Shown: piece after piece, positions 46,417 to 54,522 of the stretch
Numbering within the stretch: the first letter of the stretch is position 1
Layout: each line of letters begins with the position of its first letter
Source: G963668605 sp963793625
Lineage (GTDB): Bacteria > Acidobacteriota > Terriglobia > Bryobacterales > Bryobacteraceae
NCBI GenBank assembly: GCA_963793625.1
Contig: CAWCAT010000038.1
Coordinates: forward strand, 13,858 to 77,857
Reading direction: 5' to 3'
DNA: 64,000 bases
Translations under genes and position numbers: made by a program
Notes under the pieces: generated by a model
The model's input: only the letters and a program-made list of their open reading frames with translations
What the model was told of the DNA's origin: nothing
Database searches by the model: none

Positions 46417-47796
46417 ATGACTACCCCCAAGAAAGACGATGGAATCACAAGACGGCTGTTGCTACCGGCTGTTGGATCCGGGTTGGCATTCACGATCATG
46501 CCGCGTCATGTATTGGGCGGAACTCAGGCCCCGGCGCCCAGCGACAAGCTGAACATAGCCGGGGTGGGAGTCGGTGGCATGGGCGCGGGTTACCTCAGGG
46601 GGTGCGAAAACGAGAACATCGTCGCACTCTGTGACGTTGACCACGCGTACGCCGCAAAGACATTCGCGAAATACCCTAACGCGAAAGTCTATCGCGATTA
46701 CCGAGTGATGCTGGAAAAGGAAAAAGGCATCGATGCAGTAATTGTTGGCACCCCAGACCACACCCACGCAGTCATTTCGATGGCCGCGATCAAACAGGGC
46801 AAGCACGTCTATTGCGCCAAACCGATGACCCGGACCATCCACGAAGCGCGCGCAATGGCAAAAGCTGCTCGCGAGGCGAAGGTCGCGACGCAAATGAGCG
46901 TGCAGTCATGCGCATCGGAAGGTGCGTGCTCAACGGCCGAATGGGTGCTGTCCGGGGTGATCGGGCCGGTACGCGAGGTGCACGTGTGGTCCGACAGACC
47001 AATCTGGCCGCAGGGATTGCTGCGACCGACCGCGTCGCCGGCCGTCCCATCGACTCTCGATTGGGACCTCTGGCTTGGCCCGGCGCCGCAGCGTCCGTAT
47101 CACCCGCTATACCATCCCTTCAGATTTCGAGGTTGGTACGACTTTGGGACCGGTGCTCTGGGTGACATGGCATGCCACACCTTGCATGTGATCTTTCGGG
47201 CACTGAAGCTAGGTTACCCGTCCAGTGCCCAGGCAAGCACGACAGTCGTGCAGGAATGGGCTACCGCTGCGGGCGCCGCACGTCAAGGAACACGCAAAGC
47301 AGTTTATCCGGAAACTTTTCCGCACTCATCGATCGTGACCTGGGAATTCCCTGCTCGCGAGGGTCTTCCGCCAGTAAGAGTGAACTGGTACGACGGAGGA
47401 TTGAGACCTCCCAGTCCCACGGGCATGCAGCCAGGCAAAATACTCGGCGGCGACGGGCTCATGTTTGTCGGCGATAAGGGAGTGCTGCTCAGCGGGTTCA
47501 GCGGTGGGCCGCGCCTGGTCACAGAGGCACAGCGCCAGTCGTTCACAGCTCCGCCCAAAACCTTGATCAGGAGTTCCGGCCATTACACAGAGTGGATTGA
47601 TGCAGCAAAAGGTGGAAAGCCTGCTAATTGCGAGTTCGGTTTCGGTAGCCTTCTGACAGAGACTGCACTGCTAGGCGTGATCGCCCAGAGGACCGGCGCC
47701 TACCTGGAGTGGGATTCGGAACAGGGTCGAATCGCGAACAATGCGGAGGCCAATCTGCTGGTTAATCCACCCTATCGACAGGGTTGGTCGTTATGA
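46417..47796 (+). CDS. Exported Gfo/Idh/MocA oxidoreductase, second of the cluster
   Basis: 459 residues from ATG 46417. A Tat-type signal (DDGITRRLLLPAVGSGLAFTI) precedes a Rossmann domain (LNIAGVGVGGMGAGYLRGCE, IVALCDVDHAYAAKTFAKYP, DAVIVGTPDHTHAVISMAAI, HVYCAKPMTRTIHEAR; the usual EKP is AKP here). The C-terminal part has DWDLWLGPAPQRPYHPLYHP, WYDFGTGALGDMACHTL and SGHYTEWIDAAKGGKPANC. The CAKPMT motif is normal for the larger Gfo/Idh proteins found in Planctomycetota and Acidobacteriota. It overlaps the DUF1080 gene by ATGA. It is 59% longer in its C-terminal half than simple family members, as expected for this subgroup, although the extra segments are not assigned. Confidence 0.88.
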   Translation: MTTPKKDDGITRRLLLPAVGSGLAFTIMPRHVLGGTQAPAPSDKLNIAGVGVGGMGAGYLRGCENENIVALCDVDHAYAAKTFAKYPNAKVYRDYRVMLEKEKGIDAVIVGTPDHTHAVISMAAIKQGKHVYCAKPMTRTIHEARAMAKAAREAKVATQMSVQSCASEGACSTAEWVLSGVIGPVREVHVWSDRPIWPQGLLRPTASPAVPSTLDWDLWLGPAPQRPYHPLYHPFRFRGWYDFGTGALGDMACHTLHVIFRALKLGYPSSAQASTTVVQEWATAAGAARQGTRKAVYPETFPHSSIVTWEFPAREGLPPVRVNWYDGGLRPPSPTGMQPGKILGGDGLMFVGDKGVLLSGFSGGPRLVTEAQRQSFTAPPKTLIRSSGHYTEWIDAAKGGKPANCEFGFGSLLTETALLGVIAQRTGAYLEWDSEQGRIANNAEANLLVNPPYRQGWSL

Positions 47797-48464
47797 GAAA
47801 ACACATGAAATTCACACTATTGTTAACGCTTATCCTGCTTCCGCTCAGCCTGCTGGGTGCCCAAAAGACGACGAACCTGTTCAACGGCAAGAACCTGAAA
47901 GCGTTCCAGCCGTCACCCGGACCTTGGGTGATCGAAAAGGACGGCGCACTTACGCTAAAGGACCGCACCGACCACAAACAGATAGATGCCAATTATCTCT
48001 GGACGGCAAAGCCCTACAAAGATTTTGTCCTCAGCCTGGAGTTCAAGGCCTCACCGGGCACCAATAGCGGTGTGTTCATCCGCACTACGAATCTCAAAGA
48101 TCCTGTGCAGACGGGAATGGAAATTCAGGTTGCGAGCCATGACCCCGCAAGGCCGCTCACCAGGGGCAGCGTGGCTGGCATTTATGATCTGGCCGCTCCG
48201 AAGAAGAACATGTTCAAACCCGAGGCCTGGAATCAAATGGTGATCACGTGCCAGGGCAGCAAAATCTCCGTGCAACTGAACGGGGAGACCGTCAGCGAAG
48301 CCGACCTCGACCAATATGCAGAGGCGGGCAAAAATCCCGACGGCTCGAAAAACAAATTCAAGAAGCCATTGAAGGACTTCGCTCGGGAAGGCTATATCGG
48401 CTTCCAGGACCACGGCACGCCAGTCTCGTATCGCAACATCCAAATAAGAGAGTTGAAGCCCTAG
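47793..48464 (+). CDS. DUF1080 (3-keto-disaccharide hydrolase-like) secreted protein
   Basis: 223 residues, starting by ATGA overlap with the oxidoreductase. It has a signal peptide (MKFTLLLTLILLPLSLLGA) and a concanavalin-like beta-sandwich of the DUF1080 family: TNLFNGKNLKAFQ, WVIEKDGALTLKD, FVLSLEFKASPGTNSGVFIRT, QVASHDPARP, GSVAGIYDLAAP, WNQMVITCQGSKISVQLNGE, GYIGFQDHGTPVSYRNIQIR. Family members hydrolyse 3-keto-glycosides. Together with the two Gfo/Idh enzymes and the TIM barrel this suggests oxidation, cleavage and isomerisation of a glycoside in the periplasm. Confidence 0.9.
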   Translation: MRKHMKFTLLLTLILLPLSLLGAQKTTNLFNGKNLKAFQPSPGPWVIEKDGALTLKDRTDHKQIDANYLWTAKPYKDFVLSLEFKASPGTNSGVFIRTTNLKDPVQTGMEIQVASHDPARPLTRGSVAGIYDLAAPKKNMFKPEAWNQMVITCQGSKISVQLNGETVSEADLDQYAEAGKNPDGSKNKFKKPLKDFAREGYIGFQDHGTPVSYRNIQIRELKP

Positions 48465-48493
48465 CTGCCTCGTGTTCGCGTATGCTATTCCGT

Positions 48494-48676
48494 ATGCGAC
48501 TTCTCGCGGCAGCAGTGTTCCTCTCCACAGTTCTCGTCGCTCAATCCTCGCTCTACGAAGAGGACCTGCAATTGTCGCGTCCGTACCGCGACGAAAACTA
48601 CCGCCAGTTTTCTCGATACATCGACGACATCGAGCGGCAGGGGTCTCTCCTCCGTTTCAAGAAAATGATCGGCTAA
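48494..48676 (+). CDS. Small secreted hypothetical protein
   Basis: 60 codons: a clear signal peptide (MRLLAAAVFLSTVLVA) followed by 42 charged residues (LYEEDLQLSRPYRDENYRQF, SRYIDDIERQGSLLRFKKMIG). An ATG 12 bases upstream (48482) is also in frame. It comes 29 bases after the DUF1080 gene and may be part of its transcript. No family is recognised. The mature part is strongly helical and polar. Confidence 0.5.
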   Translation: MRLLAAAVFLSTVLVAQSSLYEEDLQLSRPYRDENYRQFSRYIDDIERQGSLLRFKKMIG

Positions 48677-48748
48677 AATGGCGCGGCGACATCGCCTGGA
48701 AGTTCCTGGCCAAATATCTGAAGCCGTGATTTCCGGCAAAAAGTATTG

Positions 48749-48772
48749 GAACTTTTTTAGCCTGAATCCGTT
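48749..48772 (+). promoter_or_regulatory. Possible ECF-sigma promoter
   Basis: GGAAC (48749-48753) and CGTT (48769-48772) are separated by about 15 bases. This resembles the GGAAC/CGTC pattern of extracytoplasmic-function sigma promoters. It lies 26 bases before the ATG of the membrane protein gene at 48798, which has AGGAG at about 48787. The motif is short and was found by eye. Confidence 0.3.
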
Positions 48773-48797
48773 CCACTCTGATAGCTAGGAGTGTGCA

Positions 48798-50078
48798 ATG
48801 ATTCACAGTTTCTCCGAGGGGAATCAGGCCTCCGTCACCGCTAGTCGGCCGATGGTAAAAGCTTTGTTTGCATCCACCTGTCTGCTTTCGATCGTGTCCT
48901 TTTACACGACACAGCAAGGCATGGCTCTGTACTTAAGCGCATGGTTTTCAGTTCTGGCTTCGCTAGGCGTACAATCCGCACTGGTATTGGTCGCATGGCT
49001 GGTAGGGTTCACGAAGTCGCGTCGAGCCCTTCTAATGACCGTTTACGCCATCACCGCCGTCGTCTCGATTGCGTTCTCTTACGTGAGCCTGTACACATGG
49101 TTTGCAGCACGAGAGAGACCCGCACAGGTCGAGCGGCAGCTTTACGATACAATCACAGCCTCGGCCGGAAAGGCCGAGCAATTGCTCGCAGGCGCAGGTT
49201 CGGAAGGCCAAAAGCATGTGCTCGCGCTCGATGAAATGACGTCAGCGGAGAAGTCACACGGCTACATCTCTCGTGCCCAGGATTCTGATCCGTACCTCGC
49301 GCACATTCGCGAGTCGGTGGCGCGTGAAGCTCAAACATTCAATAGCAGTTATAAGGAAGGCTCCGGTGACGGACTACGCTATACGGCATTCGACCGTTAT
49401 GGAAAACTGACGCAGCAGTCTGTCGATAGAATCCAAGCGTCGCAGCGAGCGCTCGCCGCCTTCCGAGCACAACTAAAACCACTCGACCCATCCGAACAGC
49501 AGATCCGCAAGTACCGCGAGGTTTACGACACCATCCCGTGGAACGATGTCGAACAGAATCTGCATGCTGCGAGTTTTGAAAAGCCCCCAGTGCCCGTCTA
49601 CTCCGACCACATCGACAAGACCGTGACCGGACAAGAGGACATGATGCTTGCGTTTCAGGAGCTGGTCACTGCGCCCACTTCCCGTCACATCTTCGCGTTT
49701 CTGCTGGCAGCTTTTATCGACGTGATTGTGTTTCTGCTGGCCTTAGCCTCCGGCCCGTACTTCTTCGGAGCCGCCGAGGAGCGGTGGTGTGCGGCAGCCG
49801 CATCACTCGACAATACCGATGTACAGCTTTTCGTGCGCGACTTTCTGCGCAAGCTGGAACCGGATAGCAAGGGCATGGCGCGCGTCGAGATGGCAATACT
49901 TACGCCTGGAGAACGCCACTTCTGCATCCTGGTAGCGGGCAAGGGCGCGGCTACCGTAATCGAAGAGGACGGCAAGCGCTACTACCTGCTCGATGAGGAT
50001 ATCCACGAGCACCTGGTCGAGTCGCTCTCCAGTCGCAGGCTGCCGCTGCGCACGTCTCCGAAGGCGGCGCAGGCTTAG
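48798..50078 (+). CDS. Unrecognised integral membrane protein
   Basis: 426 residues. Three membrane segments lie near the N-terminus (about 20-40, 45-68 and 78-100). A long polar, helical region follows (about 105-295, with QVERQLYDTITASAGKAEQL and DRIQASQRALAAFRAQLKPL), then a fourth hydrophobic segment (IFAFLLAAFIDVIVFLLALA at about 297-320), and a cytoplasmic C-terminal part of about 105 residues (VQLFVRDFLRKLEPD, EMAILTPGERHFCILVAGKG). AGGAG precedes the ATG. I recognise no family; the layout resembles membrane sensors or DUF4407-like proteins. Its stop overlaps that of the converging methyltransferase gene. Confidence 0.7.
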   Translation: MIHSFSEGNQASVTASRPMVKALFASTCLLSIVSFYTTQQGMALYLSAWFSVLASLGVQSALVLVAWLVGFTKSRRALLMTVYAITAVVSIAFSYVSLYTWFAARERPAQVERQLYDTITASAGKAEQLLAGAGSEGQKHVLALDEMTSAEKSHGYISRAQDSDPYLAHIRESVAREAQTFNSSYKEGSGDGLRYTAFDRYGKLTQQSVDRIQASQRALAAFRAQLKPLDPSEQQIRKYREVYDTIPWNDVEQNLHAASFEKPPVPVYSDHIDKTVTGQEDMMLAFQELVTAPTSRHIFAFLLAAFIDVIVFLLALASGPYFFGAAEERWCAAAASLDNTDVQLFVRDFLRKLEPDSKGMARVEMAILTPGERHFCILVAGKGAATVIEEDGKRYYLLDEDIHEHLVESLSSRRLPLRTSPKAAQA

Positions 50079-50740
50079 TTTGAAAACTTTTTGAAGATCA
50101 GGATGTGCTGACGAGGCAGGTCTTTCAGCACACGCTCCAGGCGGAAGCCTTCGGGTTCGACTTCGGCCTTCACTTCAGCCACGCTCATCTTGTGCTCGGG
50201 CCGGATCGGCACGGATGCATCTTCCTTGCGGTACTCGATCAGCACGAGCCGCCCGTCGGCCTTCAGTGCGGCGCGCATGCCCTGCAGCATTTTCTGCGGG
50301 CTCGAGAACTCGTGATAAACGTCCGTCAGAAGCACCATGTCGATCTGGCCGATTGGCAGTTTGGGATCATCTTCGGCGCCGAGCACCGTCTCGACATTCG
50401 TGAGCTTGCGCTGCGCCATGTTCTTACGCAATAGCTCCAGCATGCGCGGCTGAATATCGTTTGCATAGACCTTGCCCTGCGGACCCACGCGCTGCGCCAT
50501 GCGCCACGTAAAGTAACCAGCCCCGGCGCCGACATCGGCAACCGTAGAGCCCTTGGCGATACCGATCGCATCGAGCGCCACGTCGGGCGCCTCCTCGGCT
50601 TCGCGCTCCGGCCGCACCAACCAATCCGCGCCGCCGATTCCCATCACCGCGGCGACCTTACGGCCGGTCACCGGATGCACATACTGGCCCCACAGAATGA
50701 TTTGCGCGAGCAACAAACATACCAGGACGCTTTTGCGCAA
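50075..50740 (-). CDS. Exported class I SAM-dependent methyltransferase
   Basis: 221 residues with a TTG start preceded by GGGAGGGGAG. A signal-like hydrophobic N-terminus (SVLVCLLLAQIILWGQ) leads to the Rossmann methyltransferase fold: VADVGAGAGYFTWRMAQRVG (motif I), VYANDIQPRMLELLRKNM, DMVLLTDVYHEFSSPQKML, LKADGRLVLIEYRK. The DVYHEF motif is common in the UbiE/MenG-like group. The export signal is unusual, because SAM is cytoplasmic; the N-terminus may instead anchor the protein. Its substrate is unknown. Confidence 0.85.
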   Translation of the reverse strand: MRKSVLVCLLLAQIILWGQYVHPVTGRKVAAVMGIGGADWLVRPEREAEEAPDVALDAIGIAKGSTVADVGAGAGYFTWRMAQRVGPQGKVYANDIQPRMLELLRKNMAQRKLTNVETVLGAEDDPKLPIGQIDMVLLTDVYHEFSSPQKMLQGMRAALKADGRLVLIEYRKEDASVPIRPEHKMSVAEVKAEVEPEGFRLERVLKDLPRQHILIFKKFSN

Positions 50741-50819
50741 CAGACTCCCCTCCCAGCCTGACTTGAGTCTAACCTACATGCAGAAGACCGCGCCCTGCTA
50801 TACTGAAAGTCAACCCGCC

Positions 50820-52412
50820 GTGATTTCCATAAGCAATGTATCTATGCGCTTCGGCGCCAAAATCCTGTTCGAAGATGTGTCCACAGCCTTCCTGGATGGA
50901 CGCCGCTACGGACTTACGGGGCCCAACGGCTCTGGAAAATCTACCTTCGTGAAGATCCTCACCGGAGAACTCGACCCCGAAAAAGGATCGGTTGTGCGCC
51001 CGAAACGCCTCGGCGTTTTGAGCCAGGATCAATTTGCGTACGACGCCTTCCGCGTGATCGACACGGTCATCATGGGCAACCGCACGCTCTGGAACGTGCT
51101 TGCTGAGCGCGACGAGATCTACGCCAAGCCCGACATGACCGATGAAGACGGAATGCGCCTTGGTGAACTGGAAGGCATCGTAGCGGAGAACGACGGCTAC
51201 ACCGCCGAGAGCGATGCTGCCGTGTTGCTTGACGGTCTCGACATCCCCGAAGAATTCCACGATCGCAAGATGAGTGAGTTGCAGGGCGGTCAGAAGGTGC
51301 GCGTACTACTCGCACAAGCGCTCTTCGGCAGTCCCGAAGCGCTGCTGCTCGATGAACCTACAAACCACCTCGATCTTGATTCAATTCACTGGCTGCAGCA
51401 TTTCCTGAGCCGTTACCAAGGCTCGGTCATCGTAATTTCGCATGATCGCCACTTTCTGAACAGCGTCTGTACGCATATCGCCGACATCGATTATCAAACG
51501 ATCATCACCTACACCGGCGGTTATGACGACATGGTGCTCGCCAAGACGCAGGTGCGCTCGCGCATTGAATCCGAGAACGCGCAACGCGAAAAGAAGATCG
51601 CGCAACTCAACGAATTCATTCAGCGCTTTTCGGCCGGTACGCGTTCCAGTCAGGTGACATCGCGCAAGAAGGAAGTCGAGCGGTTGCAGACCAGCGATCT
51701 TGCGAAGTCTAACATCGCACGTCCTTACATCCGCTTCGACATGAAGCGCCCTTCAGGGCGTCACGCGCTCGAAGTGAAAGGCCTCTCGAAAGCCTACGAC
51801 GACAAGCAGATCTTCTCGAATTTCACTGCCAGTGTCGCGCGCGGCGAAAAGATCGGGCTTATGGGCCGCAACGGTGCGGGTAAAACCACTCTGATCCGTT
51901 CGCTGATTTCCGGCGTCGTGGAAGGTGAGAACTTTCCTGTCGATAGCGGTTCAGCGGAATGGGGTCATGAGGTTTCGATCGGCTACTTCGGCCAGGACAA
52001 TAATACTTCGATCACACGCGGTATAACAGTTTTCGATTGGCTACAGGCGATTTCACCGCAAGCCGGCAACGAAGAACTACGCGGCCTACTCGGTAAGATG
52101 CTGTTCAGCGGCGAAGAAGGTCTGAAGATAACCGACGCGCTTTCGGGCGGCGAGACAGCACGCCTGCTGTTCTGCAAACTAATGCTGGAACAGCCCAACG
52201 TATTGGTGCTGGACGAGCCGACGAACCACCTTGATCTCGAAGCCATCAACGCACTCAACATCGCCTTGCAGAAGTATCCGGGCACGGTGTTCCTGGTCAC
52301 GCACGATCACGATCTTGTTGAAGAAGTCGCCACGCGTATCTGGCATTTCGACCACGGTAAAATCGAGGACTTCAAGGGCGCTTATGAAGAGTACCAGTTG
52401 GCCACAGCCTAA
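50820..52412 (+). CDS. ybiT: ABC-F ATPase, YbiT-type
   Basis: About 530 residues; the GTG at 50820 matches the family start (VISISNVSMRFGAKILFEDV). An ATG at 50778 would add 14 residues. Two ABC domains have Walker A GPNGSGKS and GRNGAGKT, and Walker B LLDEPTNHLDLDS and VLDEPTNHLDLEA. The signature in domain 1 is degenerate (LQGGQKVRV, as in YbiT), while domain 2 has LSGGETARL. A linker (RSRIESENAQREKKIAQLNEF) joins them. There are no membrane segments. ABC-F proteins bind the ribosomal E site and relieve stalled translation. It is divergent from the methyltransferase gene and overlaps the VWFA gene stop by 4 bases. Confidence 0.92.
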   Translation: MISISNVSMRFGAKILFEDVSTAFLDGRRYGLTGPNGSGKSTFVKILTGELDPEKGSVVRPKRLGVLSQDQFAYDAFRVIDTVIMGNRTLWNVLAERDEIYAKPDMTDEDGMRLGELEGIVAENDGYTAESDAAVLLDGLDIPEEFHDRKMSELQGGQKVRVLLAQALFGSPEALLLDEPTNHLDLDSIHWLQHFLSRYQGSVIVISHDRHFLNSVCTHIADIDYQTIITYTGGYDDMVLAKTQVRSRIESENAQREKKIAQLNEFIQRFSAGTRSSQVTSRKKEVERLQTSDLAKSNIARPYIRFDMKRPSGRHALEVKGLSKAYDDKQIFSNFTASVARGEKIGLMGRNGAGKTTLIRSLISGVVEGENFPVDSGSAEWGHEVSIGYFGQDNNTSITRGITVFDWLQAISPQAGNEELRGLLGKMLFSGEEGLKITDALSGGETARLLFCKLMLEQPNVLVLDEPTNHLDLEAINALNIALQKYPGTVFLVTHDHDLVEEVATRIWHFDHGKIEDFKGAYEEYQLATA

Positions 52413-53212
52413 GGCATTTCATCGAGGGGCATAGCGGAAACAGCAAACTTCCCCGCCCTTTTGACCTCGACCTTCAACTTGCTACCGATGGCGGAGTTCG
52501 TGGAAACCACCACATGATAGACTCCGCGCAAGACCTCAAAAATTCGCGGACCGGGTTGTCCGCGCTCTGTCTTTTGCATATCGCGTAGCGAAAAGCTCGC
52601 TCCCCCAGTCTGCTCCGCCAGGTTCTCGAACAGACGCTTCGCAGTACCGCCCACGAAAACCGGGTAAATCGACACACCATTGCGCCGCGCCATTCGAACG
52701 ACTTCTCTTTCCGTGGTGCGGCTCGGCGCTTCGAACCCCGTCGTCAAAAGCAGAATTACTTTGCGGAATCTGGTTGTGTTGAACCCGCCATCGATAGATG
52801 CGTAAAGCGCATCCAGCACACGCGGCGAATTACCATACTTTACATTCGACAGTGCCCGCAGCAACAGATCTTTGCTGGCGGTAAAATCCTGGATCAGGTC
52901 TGCCGAGGAATGAAACGCCACGATAGACATCTGCTCTCTCGGTTGCAACTGGCCGATAATGCTGGCGGCCACAGGCTGTACGGATGCACCCACCAGGCTG
53001 GTGTCGAGCAACATCATCACGTCCAGCAGGCCTGTCTTAAATTGAACGGATTCAACGCTAAGCGGAGTCTTATCCTCGATGACGCCGAAGTCCTCCGCCT
53101 TGAGCCCGGTAACCGGCTTACCGCTCTTCTGTTCCACTACCGATACCACCAGCGTTGTCGAAGCGTGTACAAGGCAGCTCAACAAAAGTAGCAAGCCGGC
53201 TACGCGTCTCAT
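52409..53212 (-). CDS. Acidobacterial VWFA-domain protein with degenerate MIDAS
   Basis: 268 residues. A signal peptide (RRVAGLLLLLSCLVHA) precedes the beta-strand entry typical of the acidobacterial VWFA-related family (TLVVSVVEQKSGKPVTGLKA, DFGVIEDKTPLSVESVQF), then a VWA fold (LLDVMMLLDTSLVGASVQPV, RFRKVILLLTTGFEAPS, GVSIYPVFVGGTAK). The MIDAS motif DxSxS reads DTSLV, so its last Ser is missing, and the later Asp of the MIDAS is not evident. Metal-dependent ligand binding may be lost. It lies 1 base after the HlyD-like gene and is the last gene of the TPR-TPR-adaptor-VWFA operon. Confidence 0.85.
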   Translation of the reverse strand: MRRVAGLLLLLSCLVHASTTLVVSVVEQKSGKPVTGLKAEDFGVIEDKTPLSVESVQFKTGLLDVMMLLDTSLVGASVQPVAASIIGQLQPREQMSIVAFHSSADLIQDFTASKDLLLRALSNVKYGNSPRVLDALYASIDGGFNTTRFRKVILLLTTGFEAPSRTTEREVVRMARRNGVSIYPVFVGGTAKRLFENLAEQTGGASFSLRDMQKTERGQPGPRIFEVLRGVYHVVVSTNSAIGSKLKVEVKRAGKFAVSAMPLDEMP

Positions 53213-53213
53213 C

Positions 53214-54467
53214 TCAGTTGCTTTGCTTGACGGCGTTCTTCTCTTCGCTCTGCTTAGCGGCGTTCTTCTCTTCGTTCGAGTTGACGACCCTCACCTTGGC
53301 GCCGGACTCCAGACGAGTCATTTGCGAGGTCGCAACCTGATCGCCCTCTTCCACGCCCTCCAGGATCTCGACATCACCCTCGAAGCGGTCGCCAAGCTTC
53401 ACATCGCGGGATTCGACGCTGTCACCCTTGACGACATAGATCTTGTTTGATCCAAGCACATAATTAACGGCTCTCACCGGCACCAGCAGGATCCGTTCCG
53501 ACTTGTCGGAAGGGATGCGAGCGTGGGCGTATGAACCCGCTTTCAATTCGCCCCTTGGATTATCGATCAGCGCTTCTGCAATAAAGGTGCGCTTGCTCTG
53601 ATCCACAGTCGGAGAGATGCGCCAGATCTTACCCTTAAACGTACGCTCATCGAATGCTTCCACCCACACGTCCACAAGCTGACCGTTTCGGATCCAGGGA
53701 GCCATGCGCTCCGGAATCTCCAGGCGCAGCCGGATGGGGTCCACCTTCACTAACGTCAGTAGCGGAGTGTTCGGCCGCACGTACTGGCCGAGCGTAGCCT
53801 GCCGCTCTTTCACGAAGCCATTAAACGGCGCGCGCACACTCGTGTCGCGCAACTTCTTGCGCTGCAGTTCCAAAGCGGCTTTGAAGCGCTCCACTTCCTG
53901 AATCAGATTGCGCGTGGAATTCAACGCCGTATCGTATGCGGCCTGCATAGCCTTGTAGCGGGCCACGGCCTGATCCAGATCCGCCTGTGATGCAATTCCC
54001 TGATCCACCAGACTGCGCGACCGATTGAAGCGCTGCTCCGCATCGACCATATCTGCCTGGGCGCGCCGCACCTCTGGCGTCTGCTTAATGTCGGCGACTC
54101 GCTCTTTCTCACTGCGCAAGCCCAGCCGCTCCAGCGATTGCCGCAACTGCGCTTCGTTCTGCGAGAGCAGGTAGCGCTGTTCCTCGTCATTGATCTGCAC
54201 GAGCAATTGCCCCTGCTTCACTGCGTCACCAAGGTCGATTTTCACCAGATCGATTCGACCGTCGATCTCTGCGCTGACGATCACTTCGTCAATCGGAAAC
54301 AGTGTGCCAACCGTTTCCACTTTTCGGTTGATTTGCTTGGCGGTGACGGCTGCCGCACGGATGGAGACGGGTCCGGTCTCCTGCTTGGCCTGAACAACGG
54401 GTTTGCGATTGCAGCCCGACAACACGGTCAGCAACACTCCGATCAAAAAAAGACGTAAGACTCTCAT
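53214..54467 (-). CDS. Periplasmic adaptor (HlyD/RND membrane-fusion family) lipoprotein
   Basis: 417 residues. A lipoprotein signal (LFLIGVLLTVLSGCNRKP) leads to the MFP fold: RKVETVGTLFPIDEVIVSAE, IDLVKIDLGDAVKQGQLLVQ (lipoyl), a long coiled-coil (about 110-210 with RYLLSQNEAQLRQSLERLGL), RAPFNGFVKERQATLGQYV (second lipoyl half), and the beta-barrel (KVDPIRLRLEIPERMAPWI, RERILLVPVRAVNYVLG). It normally links an inner-membrane pump with an outer-membrane channel, but neither gene is adjacent; the partners may be encoded elsewhere. The tail repeats EEKNAA/EEKNAV. It is upstream of and close to the VWFA gene. Confidence 0.9.
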   Translation of the reverse strand: MRVLRLFLIGVLLTVLSGCNRKPVVQAKQETGPVSIRAAAVTAKQINRKVETVGTLFPIDEVIVSAEIDGRIDLVKIDLGDAVKQGQLLVQINDEEQRYLLSQNEAQLRQSLERLGLRSEKERVADIKQTPEVRRAQADMVDAEQRFNRSRSLVDQGIASQADLDQAVARYKAMQAAYDTALNSTRNLIQEVERFKAALELQRKKLRDTSVRAPFNGFVKERQATLGQYVRPNTPLLTLVKVDPIRLRLEIPERMAPWIRNGQLVDVWVEAFDERTFKGKIWRISPTVDQSKRTFIAEALIDNPRGELKAGSYAHARIPSDKSERILLVPVRAVNYVLGSNKIYVVKGDSVESRDVKLGDRFEGDVEILEGVEEGDQVATSQMTRLESGAKVRVVNSNEEKNAAKQSEEKNAVKQSN

Positions 54468-54522
54468 GAGTAGGATTCCACTTCGATCTTATCCTAGAGG
54501 GACGACGCGCGGTACGCGGCTG

